Source of the DNA: Neobacillus bataviensis LMG 21833
Lineage (GTDB): Bacteria > Bacillota > Bacilli > Bacillales > Cytobacillaceae
DNA length: 64,000 nucleotides
Assembly (NCBI RefSeq): GCF_000307875.1
Contig: NZ_AJLS01000038.1
Span: 1-64,000, forward strand
Reading direction: 5' to 3'
The position numbers were made by a program, and so were the translations under genes. Each line of letters starts with the position of its first letter. The stretch's first letter is position 1. Below the pieces are notes generated by a model. It had not been told where the DNA came from. It did no database searches and saw only the letters and a list, made by a program, of their open reading frames with translations. This document shows positions 26,979 to 35,385 of the stretch, piece after piece.

Positions 26979-27227
26979 GCAATTGATGCAGATGAGCGTA
27001 AAGCAGGGTATGAGCGTTCTTTACCAATTAACATAGGGGATAATGTTTGGATAGGTGGTTCCGTTACGATTATTCCAGGAGTGACTATTGGTGATAATAG
27101 CATTATTGGGGCTGGGAGTGTTGTAACAAAAGATATACCTTCAAATGTTATTGCAGCAGGTTTGCCATGCAAGATTATCAGACCAATAACTGAAAAAGAT
27201 AAAATTGGATTAGCAAACGTAAAATAA
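26961..27227 (+). pseudogene. Maltose/galactoside O-acetyltransferase, C-terminal remnant
   Basis: Left-handed beta-helix hexapeptide sequence (INIGDNVWIGGSVTIIPGVT, then IIGAGSVVTKDIPSNVIAAG and LPCKIIRPI) matches the last 85 residues of LacA/Maa-type acetyltransferases. The catalytic-His region and the N-terminal half are absent and the first codon is a TTG without a ribosome binding site. It ends at the border of a family R repeat. Confidence 0.75.
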
Positions 27228-27455
27228 GCGGATATTTTCCGGTTAAATGCAGAATAGAGCTCGTTTCGGGGTAAATAAGGGGAGATTTTCCGATTATGCA
27301 AAACAAAATCTCCCCTTTTTGCAATTTTCGAGTAAATAGACGGAATTTCTCCGTCTATTTAAGCCCTTTTTTATTAAAAAATACTAAATAGACGAAATTT
27401 TTCCGTCTATTTAGCAGCTCAGGTGCTAAACCTGATCACCAACCGATAAGTGCGG
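27223..27455. repeat. Family R repeat, copy R2 (inverted)
   Basis: The reverse complement of this segment aligns along its whole length with 33691-33938, including GCAGAATAGAGCTCGTTT, AATAGACGGAATTTCTCCG and CCAACCGATAAGTGC. Internal perfect hairpins such as AAATAGACGGA...TCCGTCTATTT are visible. It begins at the stop codon of the acetyltransferase remnant. Between 27455 and 27660 there is no gene I can support. Confidence 0.8.
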
Positions 27456-27665
27456 ATCCATACCGGAGATGTTGTAGCGGTATCCACTCAAAGGAAAACC
27501 TGGAACAACAAATTATTAATGAAGAAATAAAAAAACGGAAAGTTAGTGGATTTTCCGAAGGGATGGCTTGTGGGGTTGATGGATGTTAAATAGAAAAAAA
27601 AGAGTTGGAGTATACGGCAGAAGAACTTCTGTCTCCTATTCCTACCCTTTATTAATATAAAAGTA

Positions 27666-27712
27666 TTGACATAAAAATTAATAAGTTGTATTATTATCTC
27701 ATATTCAAGATA
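27666..27712 (+). promoter_or_regulatory. SigA promoter with MhqR-like operator
   Basis: TTGACA (27666-27671), a 17-bp spacer and TATTAT (27689-27694) are followed directly by the 18-bp near-palindrome TATCTCATATTCAAGATA (27695-27712). This has three differences from the B. subtilis MhqR box TATCTCGAATTCGAGATA. The operator covers the transcription start of the MarR gene, implying autorepression. Confidence 0.8.
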
Positions 27713-27747
27713 TTTTAATTAAGGATATATGTTGGGAGGTGAAATAA

Positions 27748-28173
27748 ATGAACAGAAAATGCACAAATTTGCCCTTTCTTTTGTTGATGCAAACATCTAA
27801 AGCAGTTCAGGAGAAAATGAAGTTGGAGATGGCAAAAAACAACCTTAGCATTACAGAGTTTTCTGTTCTAGAGGTGCTTTATAACAAAGGTAAACAAACC
27901 ATACAGCAAATCGGTCACAGAATATTAATTTCTAGTGGTTCTATGACGTATGTTATTGATAGATTGGAACAGAAAGGCTTGTTAACTCGAAGTGCTTGTC
28001 CAGATGATCGTAGAGCAATACATGTAAATTTAACTGATGAAGGTATCCACTTGATGGAGCATATCATGCCAAAACATCAAGGATGGGTTGATAACATGTT
28101 TAGTTCTTTAACTACTGAGGAGTCTGAAATATTCGTTAAACTTTTGAAAAAGATAAATAATAAAAAAGAGTAA
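27748..28173 (+). CDS. MarR-family repressor, MhqR-like
   Basis: 141 residues with a winged helix (ITEFSVLEVLYNKGKQTIQQIG, then SSGSMTYVIDRLEQKGLLTR, then DDRRAIHVNLTDEG) and the flanking dimer helices. B. subtilis MhqR represses the mhqNOP and mhqED genes and is relieved by catechol and quinones. Here the regulator has an MhqR-like operator in its promoter and is followed by doxX, mhqO-like, flavin reductase and mhqD-like genes, the same functional set. GGGAGG precedes the start. Confidence 0.85.
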   Translation: MNRKCTNLPFLLLMQTSKAVQEKMKLEMAKNNLSITEFSVLEVLYNKGKQTIQQIGHRILISSGSMTYVIDRLEQKGLLTRSACPDDRRAIHVNLTDEGIHLMEHIMPKHQGWVDNMFSSLTTEESEIFVKLLKKINNKKE

Positions 28174-28191
28174 TGATTTTTTTTGAACTAA

Positions 28192-28209
28192 TATCTCGAA
28201 TTCAAGACA
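28192..28209 (+). promoter_or_regulatory. MhqR-like operator upstream of doxX
   Basis: TATCTCGAATTCAAGACA differs at two positions from the MhqR consensus. It lies between the marR stop and the doxX ribosome binding site, so it can control a promoter internal to the cluster. Confidence 0.75.
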
Positions 28210-28232
28210 AAACATTTAGGAGGATATTTAAA

Positions 28233-28631
28233 ATGATAAATCTTGGTCTGTTAATTATTCGATTGGTAATTGGTGTTTTATTTATTGGTCACGGTGCTCA
28301 AAAGTTATTTGGCTGGTTTGGCGGGTATGGTTTAAAAGGTACCGGAGGCTGGTTTGATTCTATTGGTATAAAACCAGGTGTAACAATGGCTCTTTTCGCT
28401 GGATTAGCAGAACTTATTGGGGGAGTTTTGTTTGCGTTAGGATTATTGACCCCACTTGCAGGAATCTTGATTGCTGGGACGATGGTTATGGCTATTGTGA
28501 AAGTGCATGCAGCAAACGGAATTTGGTCAACTTCAAATGGATATGAATATAACCTTACATTACTTGCTGTTGCGATTGGGATAGCTTTAATTGGCCCAGG
28601 TAGATATGCTTTAGATGCATTTTTATTCTAA
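28233..28631 (+). CDS. DoxX-family membrane protein (MhqP/CatD-like)
   Basis: About 132 residues, four transmembrane helices (LGLLIIRLVIGVLFIGHGAQ, MALFAGLAELIGGVLFALG and others). The start is ATG 28233, behind AGGAGG, not the ORF's earlier ATG at 28173, which would place the operator inside the coding region. DoxX proteins of this type accompany quinone-detoxification dioxygenases in Bacillus (mhqP, catD). Their exact biochemical role is not settled. Confidence 0.88.
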   Translation: MINLGLLIIRLVIGVLFIGHGAQKLFGWFGGYGLKGTGGWFDSIGIKPGVTMALFAGLAELIGGVLFALGLLTPLAGILIAGTMVMAIVKVHAANGIWSTSNGYEYNLTLLAVAIGIALIGPGRYALDAFLF

Positions 28632-28760
28632 TATATCCTAGTTTAGAGATTCTTGGAATAAGTCAAATAGTATGAGGTTTTAAATCCCGTAATAAGAACA
28701 AAATAAGGTATTATGTTCTGATAGATAGGTGGATTTAACATTATAAAGGGGTGGACAGTA

Positions 28761-29699
28761 ATGAGTAAAAAAACAATGGGTATTCACCATATCACTGCAA
28801 TCGTTGGACATCCACAGGAAAATGTAGATTTTTATGCTGGTGTATTAGGATTACGAATGGTAAAACAAACGGTCAATTTTGATGACCCAGGTACGTATCA
28901 CCTTTATTTTGGTAATGAAGGTGGAAAGCCAGGAACAATTATTACCTTCTTTCCTTGGGCAGGGGCTCGCCAAGGAATTATTGGAGACGGTCAAGTAGGG
29001 GTTACTTCTTATGTAGTTCCGAAAGGGGCCATGGAATTTTGGGAAAATAGACTAGAAAAGTTCAACATTCCATTTACTAAAATGGAACGCTTTGGAGAAC
29101 AATTTTTAGAATTTGATGACCCTCACGGTCTTCACTTGGAAATTGTTGAAAGGGAAGAAGGGCAAGTCAATAATTGGACTTTCGGCGATGTAACAGCGGA
29201 GGTTGCAATAAAAGGCTTTGGCGGAGCAACTCTATTATCGACCCAGCCTAAAAAAACGGCTGAATTGCTAGAAAAAGTAATGGGACTCGAATTAGTCGGT
29301 AATGAAGGTGATTACGCTCGTTATCGTTCTACTGCGGATATCGGAAATGTTATTGACGTTAAATTAACCCCTATTGGCCGTGGGAAAATGGGTGTGGGTA
29401 CAGTACACCACATTGCATGGCGAGCTATCGATGATGAAGATCAATTGGATTGGCAAAAATACGTTGCATCCGAAGGGTATGGGGTTACCCCTGTACAAGA
29501 TAGAAATTACTTTAACGCAATTTACTTTAGAGAGCATGGGGAAATTCTATTTGAAATTGCTACTGACCCTCCTGGATTTGCTCATGATGAATCTCAAGAG
29601 ACAATGGGTGAAAAATTGATGCTGCCTGCGCAGTATGAATCTCATAGAGAACAAATTGAACAAGGTTTGCTGCCATTTGAAGTAAGAGTCCTAGACTGA
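28761..29699 (+). CDS. mhqO: Ring-cleaving dioxygenase, MhqO-like
   Basis: 312 residues with two vicinal-oxygen-chelate (glyoxalase/bleomycin) modules. The first has MGIHHITAIVGHPQENVDFY and the metal His/Glu set; the second starts at about 150 with GFGGATLLSTQPKKTAELLE and contains GTVHHIAWRA and HGEILFEIATDPPGFA. Such enzymes open hydroquinone or catechol-type rings with Fe(II)/Mn(II). Its position behind the MhqR-like regulator fits detoxification of quinones. Confidence 0.88.
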   Translation: MSKKTMGIHHITAIVGHPQENVDFYAGVLGLRMVKQTVNFDDPGTYHLYFGNEGGKPGTIITFFPWAGARQGIIGDGQVGVTSYVVPKGAMEFWENRLEKFNIPFTKMERFGEQFLEFDDPHGLHLEIVEREEGQVNNWTFGDVTAEVAIKGFGGATLLSTQPKKTAELLEKVMGLELVGNEGDYARYRSTADIGNVIDVKLTPIGRGKMGVGTVHHIAWRAIDDEDQLDWQKYVASEGYGVTPVQDRNYFNAIYFREHGEILFEIATDPPGFAHDESQETMGEKLMLPAQYESHREQIEQGLLPFEVRVLD

Positions 29700-29722
29700 T
29701 TTTACGAAAGGGAATGATTTCT

Positions 29723-30331
29723 TTGCTTTCGATTGATCCTGCCTCAATGTCTGAAAGAGAAAATTATAAATTTTTAATAGGTAGTATCATACCTAGACCA
29801 ATTGCTTTTGTCACAACGATGTCAAAAGACGGCGTTTTGAACGGTGCGCCATTTAGTTATTTTAACATCGTATCATCCAATCCCCCGATGATATCATTAT
29901 CTATTCAACGGTCAGCTGGGAGACAAAAGGATACAGCGAGAAACATCATCGAGTCTAAGGAATTTGTGGTCCATATCATTGATGATCAAAATGTTGAAAA
30001 AATTAATAAAACAGCTGCAAGTCTTCCTCCTCAACAGAGCGAAATTGAGTTAGCTAATTTAACTCCAGTAAACAGTGTAAAGATTGCAGTACCAGGTATA
30101 AAGGAAGCGAAAATTCGAATGGAATGTACATTAGAGCATTCTTTGGAATTGGGAGGTTTAGATTCGCCTGGGTGTGATTTTATTATAGGAAAAGTTGTTC
30201 AATTTCATATTGAAGATGATATTTATGAAAATGGAAGAATCGACCCTAGTGGCTTAGCTGCAGTAAGTCGATTGGCTGGAAATAATTACGCTAAAATAGG
30301 TGAAATTTTTGAAATAGAACGACCTAAATAG
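29723..30331 (+). CDS. Flavin reductase-like protein (FMN-binding split-barrel)
   Basis: About 202 residues of the DIM6/NTAB flavin-reductase family (IGSIIPRPIAFVTTMSKDGV, then NGAPFSYFNIVSSNPPMISL). They bind FMN and reduce it or act on a flavin-linked substrate. The in-frame ATG at 29714 abuts the AAAGGGA ribosome binding site with no spacer, while TTG 29723 is 9 bases from it, so I set the start there. It lies 14 bases after mhqO and 1 base before the next ORF, so it is co-transcribed. Confidence 0.82.
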   Translation: MLSIDPASMSERENYKFLIGSIIPRPIAFVTTMSKDGVLNGAPFSYFNIVSSNPPMISLSIQRSAGRQKDTARNIIESKEFVVHIIDDQNVEKINKTAASLPPQQSEIELANLTPVNSVKIAVPGIKEAKIRMECTLEHSLELGGLDSPGCDFIIGKVVQFHIEDDIYENGRIDPSGLAAVSRLAGNNYAKIGEIFEIERPK

Positions 30332-30356
30332 GTTGTGTTCTGGAAGGAGATCAATA

Positions 30357-30968
30357 ATGAAACATATATTTAATAAGGGACAAGATCCAACAAAACCGAC
30401 ATTATTATTGCTTCATGGTACGGGCGGCAATGAATTAGACCTGCTGCCACTTGCAGGAATGATCGATGCTGAGGCAAATGTTTTAAGCGTTCGTGGGAAT
30501 GTGTTAGAAAATGGCATGCCTCGATTCTTCAGAAGATTAGCTGAAGGTGTGTTTGATGAAGAGGACCTAATCTTTCGCACAAAAGAATTAAATGAGTTTC
30601 TTGATGAAGCAGCAGAAAAGTATGAGTTCAATCGTGATAATATGATTGCAGTAGGTTACTCAAATGGCGCGAATATCGCTGCGAGCTTATTATTTCACTA
30701 TCAAAACGCACTAAAGGGTGCAATTCTTCATCACCCTATGGTACCTAGAAAGGGAATTGATCTCCCTGATTTGGCAGGAAAGTCTGTGTTCATTGCTGCC
30801 GGGACAAATGATCCGATTTGCTCGCCATTGGAATCGGCCGAACTACAAAAGTTATTAGAAAATGTAAATGCAAAGGTAGAACTTCATTGGGAAAATAGAG
30901 GTCATCAATTAACGAGGGAAGAAGTCCAAGCCGCGGCAACGTGGTATCAAAAAGTAATTATCAAATAA
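30357..30968 (+). CDS. mhqD: Carboxylesterase/phospholipase-family hydrolase, MhqD-like
   Basis: About 203 residues, alpha/beta-hydrolase of the acyl-protein-thioesterase type. The oxyanion segment is LLLLHGTGGNELDLL, the nucleophile elbow is GYSNGAN (Ser), the acid Asp is in IAAGTNDPICS and the His is in WENRGHQLTREE. I start at ATG 30357 (AAGGAGA upstream). B. subtilis mhqD is induced with mhqO under catechol stress. It closes the operon; a terminator follows. Confidence 0.87.
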   Translation: MKHIFNKGQDPTKPTLLLLHGTGGNELDLLPLAGMIDAEANVLSVRGNVLENGMPRFFRRLAEGVFDEEDLIFRTKELNEFLDEAAEKYEFNRDNMIAVGYSNGANIAASLLFHYQNALKGAILHHPMVPRKGIDLPDLAGKSVFIAAGTNDPICSPLESAELQKLLENVNAKVELHWENRGHQLTREEVQAAATWYQKVIIK

Positions 30969-30991
30969 AGATTTCAAAGGAATAATGTTTT

Positions 30992-31043
30992 AGGGTCAAT
31001 GTCCCATCTTTTTATTAAAAAAGGGGATATTGACCCTTTTTTT
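30992..31043 (+). terminator. Terminator of the mhq-like operon
   Basis: AGGGTCAATGTCCC (30992-31005) pairs with GGGGATATTGACCCT, followed by seven T. Confidence 0.9.
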
Positions 31044-31125
31044 GAAATATATGTATCCTAAACTTTATTTAACAGTATATACTTATTTTGGTAGATGTAA
31101 CTTTTAAAATAAAGGGGAGGATTAG

Positions 31126-33447
31126 TTGGAAATCATACCATCTGCCCAGGTAGAGCCACAATCTCGTAAAAGCGTAAAGAAATCTGTACTTGTATTCATT
31201 ATTCTTGCAGCCATTATTTTAGGAACAATTCTCTTAAGTTTATTACAGCTGCAATCTCCAAAGGTGATCCCGGCTGATCAGGCAGCAAAAACATTTTCTG
31301 CTGACAGTGCCTTCTCCTATTTAGAGGGGTTTACTGTGGCCCCGCATCCTCTTGGATCAAAAGAACATGATAATGTTCGAGATTACTTGGTTACAACCTT
31401 AAAAGAATTAGGAGTTAACCCTGAGATTCAAAAGGCAAATTCTCTTTATACTCGCCCAGCTTACATATCGGGAGGTACAGTTGAGAATATTGTAGGTAAA
31501 ATCGAAGGAACAAATTCCAAGAAAGCCATTATGTTAGTTGCCCATTATGATTCTGTACCGGGTGGGCCTGGTGCAGCAGATGACGGGGCTGGAGTTGCGG
31601 CCATTATAGAGACTGTAAGAGTACTAAAGGAAATGAAACCGCTTCAAAGTGATGTAATTATTCTGTTAACAGATGGTGAAGAGAATGGCTTACTTGGGTC
31701 AAAGGCATTTACCGAAGAACATCTATGGGTAAAGGATGTAGGATTAGTGTTAAACTTTGAGGCACGTGGGAATGAAGGCCCAGCTTTTATGTTTGAAACG
31801 AGTGACAACAATAGTTGGCTTGTAAACGAGTTTGTTCAAGCCGCTCCTACACCAGTTGCCCATTCATTTATTTATAGCCTCTATAAACTTATGCCAAATG
31901 ATACGGATCTCACTGTATTTAAAGCAGCGGGTCTTAATGGGTTAAACTTTGCCTTTGGTGAGGGACTTGGTCATTATCATACAACAAGCGATAACCCTGG
32001 AGAGCTTAGTAAAAATAGTCTCCAGCACCATGGTGAATATATGTTAAGTCTTGTTCGTCATTTTGGGGACTTAGACCTGACGCAAACGGGGAAGGGTAAT
32101 ACGTTATTTTTTAATATATTGGGTACGAACATGATTACCTATTCGGAAGATCTTGTTATTCCATTCATGCTTTTTGCCGTAGTTCTATTTGTATTAACCA
32201 TCATCCACGGGGCTAGACGGAAGAAACTATCACTTCGTGGTACGCTTGCCGGATTGCTTATTATGCTTGGTGGATCGATTGGGTCGTTTGTTATTGGATT
32301 GGGTCTTTGGAGTCTATTAACAGCTATTCTTTCTGAGAAGGAGTGGTTAATGGGGTCTGACAGTTTAATTGGAACCACCTACTTGATTAGTTTTTCCTTG
32401 ATGATCTTCGCCTATTTAAGTTTTCTTTATAAAATGGCTAACAAAAAAGTAATGGTTGGCAGCTTAGCAATGGGTGCCTTACTCATGTGGCTACTTCTTG
32501 CCGTGGCAGCAAGTCTGTTTCTAAAAGCAGGCAGCTATGTTCTCGTCTGGCCGTTAATATTTGGGTTGCTGGGGGAAAATATCTTCTTTCGGTTAAAAGA
32601 AAATTCATGGGCCGGATACCTTGTTACAGCCGTTTTTGCTATTCCAGGGCTCCTGCTGTTTTCACCAGTGGTCTACCTCATTTATATACTTGCCTCCATG
32701 AAGCTTGCAAGTGCACTTATGGTCTTTGTCTTCCTTGGTGGGGCATTGTTAATACCGATATTTAGCACATTAAAAATAAAATCAAATGGGGTAATTCCAG
32801 CTATACTGTTAGGAGTTGGATTACTAGTCATGGTTATAAACAGCATTAATCTACTGAACATGCCGACAGAGAAACATCCAAAAGCAAGTGATATTACTTA
32901 TTTCATGGATGCCGATACACAAAAAGCCTTTTGGGCTGCGAGACAACCGTTAGATGAATATACAGCCATTTATATTAATAAGGATGTCAAGGAAGGCAAT
33001 ACATCTACGTTCTTCCCTATATTAAACTGGGATGTTACGTATGCTAAGGCTGATGTATATAACGTTGACGGGCCAAGTATGACGGTTTTGTCTGATAGGA
33101 CGGAAAACGATAAACGGATGATTGAATACCAAGTAAAAACGAACCGCCAAGCAGAAGAAATTGTTGTTCAGTCTTTGTCGTCAATGAACATTTCAAGCCT
33201 GCTCATCAACGGTAAAGATGTTGAATTAAACAAAACGAAATTTACAAAAAAGGCGCCATTACTATTTGCGTACATTGCAGGCCAAACAGGAGAGTTAAAT
33301 GTAAAAGTAACTATAGATGCTAACGATACGATGGAGTGGATTGTTGCGGATCGTTCTTACAGTATCCCTGAGACAAAAGGAGAGCGTTCACCAAAATTTA
33401 GTACCTATGGGGATAATTCGTTTATCATGAAGACCATTCGTGATTGA
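31126..33447 (+). CDS. M28-family metallopeptidase with multispan membrane domain
   Basis: 773 residues. An N-terminal anchor (about 22-43) precedes an external M28 zinc peptidase domain (about 55-320) with HYDSVPGGPGAADDGAG, the catalytic Glu in TDGEENGLLGS, a further metal ligand in NFEARGNEGP and the last His in GEGLGHYHTTSDN. About eight transmembrane helices and a C-terminal soluble domain follow. This plan is that of ER-metallopeptidase-1-like (Fxna-type) proteins. The TTG start has GGGGAGG at good distance. The substrate is unknown; a role in peptide turnover at the surface is inferred. Confidence 0.87.
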   Translation: MEIIPSAQVEPQSRKSVKKSVLVFIILAAIILGTILLSLLQLQSPKVIPADQAAKTFSADSAFSYLEGFTVAPHPLGSKEHDNVRDYLVTTLKELGVNPEIQKANSLYTRPAYISGGTVENIVGKIEGTNSKKAIMLVAHYDSVPGGPGAADDGAGVAAIIETVRVLKEMKPLQSDVIILLTDGEENGLLGSKAFTEEHLWVKDVGLVLNFEARGNEGPAFMFETSDNNSWLVNEFVQAAPTPVAHSFIYSLYKLMPNDTDLTVFKAAGLNGLNFAFGEGLGHYHTTSDNPGELSKNSLQHHGEYMLSLVRHFGDLDLTQTGKGNTLFFNILGTNMITYSEDLVIPFMLFAVVLFVLTIIHGARRKKLSLRGTLAGLLIMLGGSIGSFVIGLGLWSLLTAILSEKEWLMGSDSLIGTTYLISFSLMIFAYLSFLYKMANKKVMVGSLAMGALLMWLLLAVAASLFLKAGSYVLVWPLIFGLLGENIFFRLKENSWAGYLVTAVFAIPGLLLFSPVVYLIYILASMKLASALMVFVFLGGALLIPIFSTLKIKSNGVIPAILLGVGLLVMVINSINLLNMPTEKHPKASDITYFMDADTQKAFWAARQPLDEYTAIYINKDVKEGNTSTFFPILNWDVTYAKADVYNVDGPSMTVLSDRTENDKRMIEYQVKTNRQAEEIVVQSLSSMNISSLLINGKDVELNKTKFTKKAPLLFAYIAGQTGELNVKVTIDANDTMEWIVADRSYSIPETKGERSPKFSTYGDNSFIMKTIRD

Positions 33448-33473
33448 TTTCCATTATTAAAAGAGTTATATAA

Positions 33474-33522
33474 TAGGGCAGTCTCCCATTCGTTAAAGCA
33501 ACGGGGGACTGCCCCTTTTTTA
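33474..33522 (+). terminator. Terminator after the M28 peptidase gene
   Basis: GGGCAGTCTCCC pairs with GGGGGACTGCCCC and is followed by TTTTTT. Confidence 0.9.
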
Positions 33523-33651
33523 GTTTTTTTATATAGGATAGGGAATAGTAAATGGAAAGTTAAGTAAACTATTGGTTGTAATGATTTGGATATTGAACAC
33601 TTACTAAGGATTTCATTTTTATGACAATGAGACTTTTTTTGGGATTAAAAT

Positions 33652-33669
33652 TATCTCGAATTAAAAATT
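33652..33669 (+). promoter_or_regulatory. Degenerate MhqR-like half-site
   Basis: TATCTCGAATT matches the left half and centre of the MhqR box but the right half has decayed. It sits before a family R repeat and a DoxX remnant, so it may be the operator of a lost second doxX gene. Confidence 0.4.
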
Positions 33670-33690
33670 CCTGCATCTAGGATCAAGAGG

Positions 33691-33938
33691 GTCAGCACTT
33701 ATCGGTTGGGGGATCAGATTAAGCACCCGGTTGATAAATAGACGGAAAAATTCCGCTTAATCAGTAATTATTATTAAGAAAGGCTTAAATAGACGAAGAG
33801 ATTCCGCTTATTGACTTGAAGAATTCAAAAATGGTGGATTTTCCTTTGCATAACCGGAAAACCTCCCCTTATTTTCCCCAAAACGAGCTCTATTCTGCAT
33901 TTAACCGGAAACTCTCCGCTTATTTACTTTTGCTGGTT
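33691..33938. repeat. Family R repeat, copy R3
   Basis: Contains GCACTTATCGGTTGG, AAATAGACGGAAAAATTCCGC, AAATAGACGAAGAGATTCCG, TAACCGGAAAACCTCC, GAGCTCTATTCTGCATT and TTAACCGGAAACTCTCCGC. It is the reverse complement of 27223-27455 over its whole length and matches 22957-23166 in the same orientation. A truncated DoxX gene begins directly after it. Confidence 0.8.
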
Positions 33939-33940
33939 AA

Positions 33941-34159
33941 TCGATTAAGGACAAGGCATCTTATTTAAAAGGGAGTGAGAATCCAAGAGAAGTGAAACTT
34001 GCGGTTGGTTTATTAGGAAATGGTCAAATGGCTGGATATGAGTTAGATTTAGCATTTTTAGCAATTGCAGTTTATCTTGTAACCAATGGGAGCAAACTAT
34101 TATCAGTTAGCCAATTGATTTTCCAAAAAGATTCAAATGAGTTCAAAAGAGTTGCTTAA
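33941..34159 (+). pseudogene. DoxX-like protein, C-terminal remnant
   Basis: An open frame without start codon reads KGSENPREVKLAVGLLGNGQ, then MAGYELDLAFLAIAVYLVTN and SVSQLIFQKDSNEFKRVA before TAA at 34157. The membrane helix and the GYELDLAFLAIA segment resemble the C-terminal half of DoxX proteins (compare GYEYNLTLLAVAIG in the intact gene at 28233). Its 5' half is replaced by family R repeat R3. Confidence 0.6.
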
Positions 34160-34206
34160 TAAATGAATGTAGATTTAAAAGGAAAAACATAATAGGGGGT
34201 GTAATA

Positions 34207-34872
34207 ATGGGGTTCTTATCCAAATTATTTGGAAATTCATCTGATAAGGGGACAGAAAAAATGACAAATGTAAAATTAGCAGTAATTTATTACAGCATGG
34301 GTGGAACAAACTATCAACTAGCAAAGTGGGCAGAAGAAGGTGCGAAAGAAGCTGGTGCAGAAGTAAAAGTATTAAAAGTTCCTGAACTAGCTCCACAATC
34401 TGCAATTGAAGGAAATCCTGTTTGGAAATCACATGTTGAAGCAACTAAAGATGTACCAGAAGTGAAATTAGACGACTTAGAATGGGCTGATGCCATTATT
34501 TTCAGTGTACCAACTCGCTTTGGTAATATGCCAGCACAAATGAAACAATTCCTAGATACAACTGGCGGTCTTTGGTTTAATGGAAAACTGATGAATAAGG
34601 TTGTAAGTGCTATGACTTCAGCACAAAATCCTCATGGCGGTCAAGAGGCAACCATTTTATCACTTTATACATCTATGTATCACTGGGGTGCAATTGTCGC
34701 TGCTCCTGGTTATACTGACCCCGTTACATTTGGTGCAGGTGGTAACCCATACGGAACAAGTGTTACCGTTGGTCAAGATGGGAAAATGATTGAAGATGTA
34801 CAGGCAGCGGTTAAACATCAAGCGAAACGTACAGTTACAGTTGCTGAATGGGTTAAAAAAGCAAATCAATAA
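34207..34872 (+). CDS. NAD(P)H:quinone oxidoreductase, WrbA-like flavoprotein
   Basis: 221 residues with a flavodoxin-like fold: AVIYYSMGGTNYQLAKWAEE at the FMN phosphate loop, SVPTRFGNMPAQMKQFLDTTGGLW, and TSAQNPHGGQEATIL, all hallmarks of WrbA. It has about 20 extra residues before MTNVKLAVIYY; a second start at 34261 (M19) would give the standard length, but only the first has GGGGG upstream. Two-electron quinone reduction avoids semiquinone radicals, in keeping with the nearby mhq genes. Confidence 0.9.
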   Translation: MGFLSKLFGNSSDKGTEKMTNVKLAVIYYSMGGTNYQLAKWAEEGAKEAGAEVKVLKVPELAPQSAIEGNPVWKSHVEATKDVPEVKLDDLEWADAIIFSVPTRFGNMPAQMKQFLDTTGGLWFNGKLMNKVVSAMTSAQNPHGGQEATILSLYTSMYHWGAIVAAPGYTDPVTFGAGGNPYGTSVTVGQDGKMIEDVQAAVKHQAKRTVTVAEWVKKANQ

Positions 34873-34880
34873 ATAATAAG

Positions 34881-34909
34881 AAGCTAATCGAAACTTTCGA
34901 TTAGCTTTT
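34881..34909 (+). terminator. Terminator after the wrbA-like gene
   Basis: AAGCTAATCGAAA / TTTCGATTAGCTT is an almost loop-free perfect hairpin ending in TTTT. A near copy (AAACTAATCGGAACTTCGATTAGTTTTT) stands at 36527-36554 after a wrbA remnant. Confidence 0.88.
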
Positions 34910-34940
34910 CATGTCTTTAGATATGGATCCTGCTATGATT

Positions 34941-35366
34941 TTAGGCCTTTCTTATTTTTAAGATTTGGGTGAGGGCTTCGGATAACACAAGCCCAACAGC
35001 AATTGCGCCAGATGTCATTAATGCTTTCGCGGCAAACTGAATAGCTAAGTCATAATGATTTTCAACAAAGTTTCTTGTTGCATTATACGCTAAACCACCA
35101 GGAACTAGGGGTATTATTCCTGAGATGGTAAATATTATAGTCGGCGTTTTATAAATCTTTGCAAATATTTGACTAATTACAGCAAGAAAAAATGTTGCAG
35201 ATAAAGTGGCCAAGACTGCATCAATGTTATTGTTATTCAGCAAAATAAGTAAAAGTCTACCTATCATACCAACCAAGCAACATTGTAATAAAGAATTAAG
35301 TGGAACATTAAAAATTACTGCAAATGCTCCTGAAACAATAAAGTTTGTTAAAATCTGTACTATCAT
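34941..35366 (-). CDS. Threonine/serine exporter, YjjB-type subunit
   Basis: About 141 residues, four to five membrane helices, with the ThrE_2 segment SGIIPLVPGGLAYNATRNFV. I start at 35366 (AAAGGAA upstream) instead of 35429, which would overlap the partner. It starts just after the YjjP-type gene on the same strand, and together they form the split ThrE exporter of Bacillaceae. Confidence 0.85.
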   Translation of the reverse strand: MIVQILTNFIVSGAFAVIFNVPLNSLLQCCLVGMIGRLLLILLNNNNIDAVLATLSATFFLAVISQIFAKIYKTPTIIFTISGIIPLVPGGLAYNATRNFVENHYDLAIQFAAKALMTSGAIAVGLVLSEALTQILKIRKA

Positions 35367-35385
35367 TTTGATAATTCCTTTCACA

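Noticed and set aside
27480-27590. Possible protein tail ending GMACGVDGC between repeat R2 and the marR promoter
   Set aside because: About 40 open codons without start or recognised family; competing frames are equally open, so I do not call a pseudogene.
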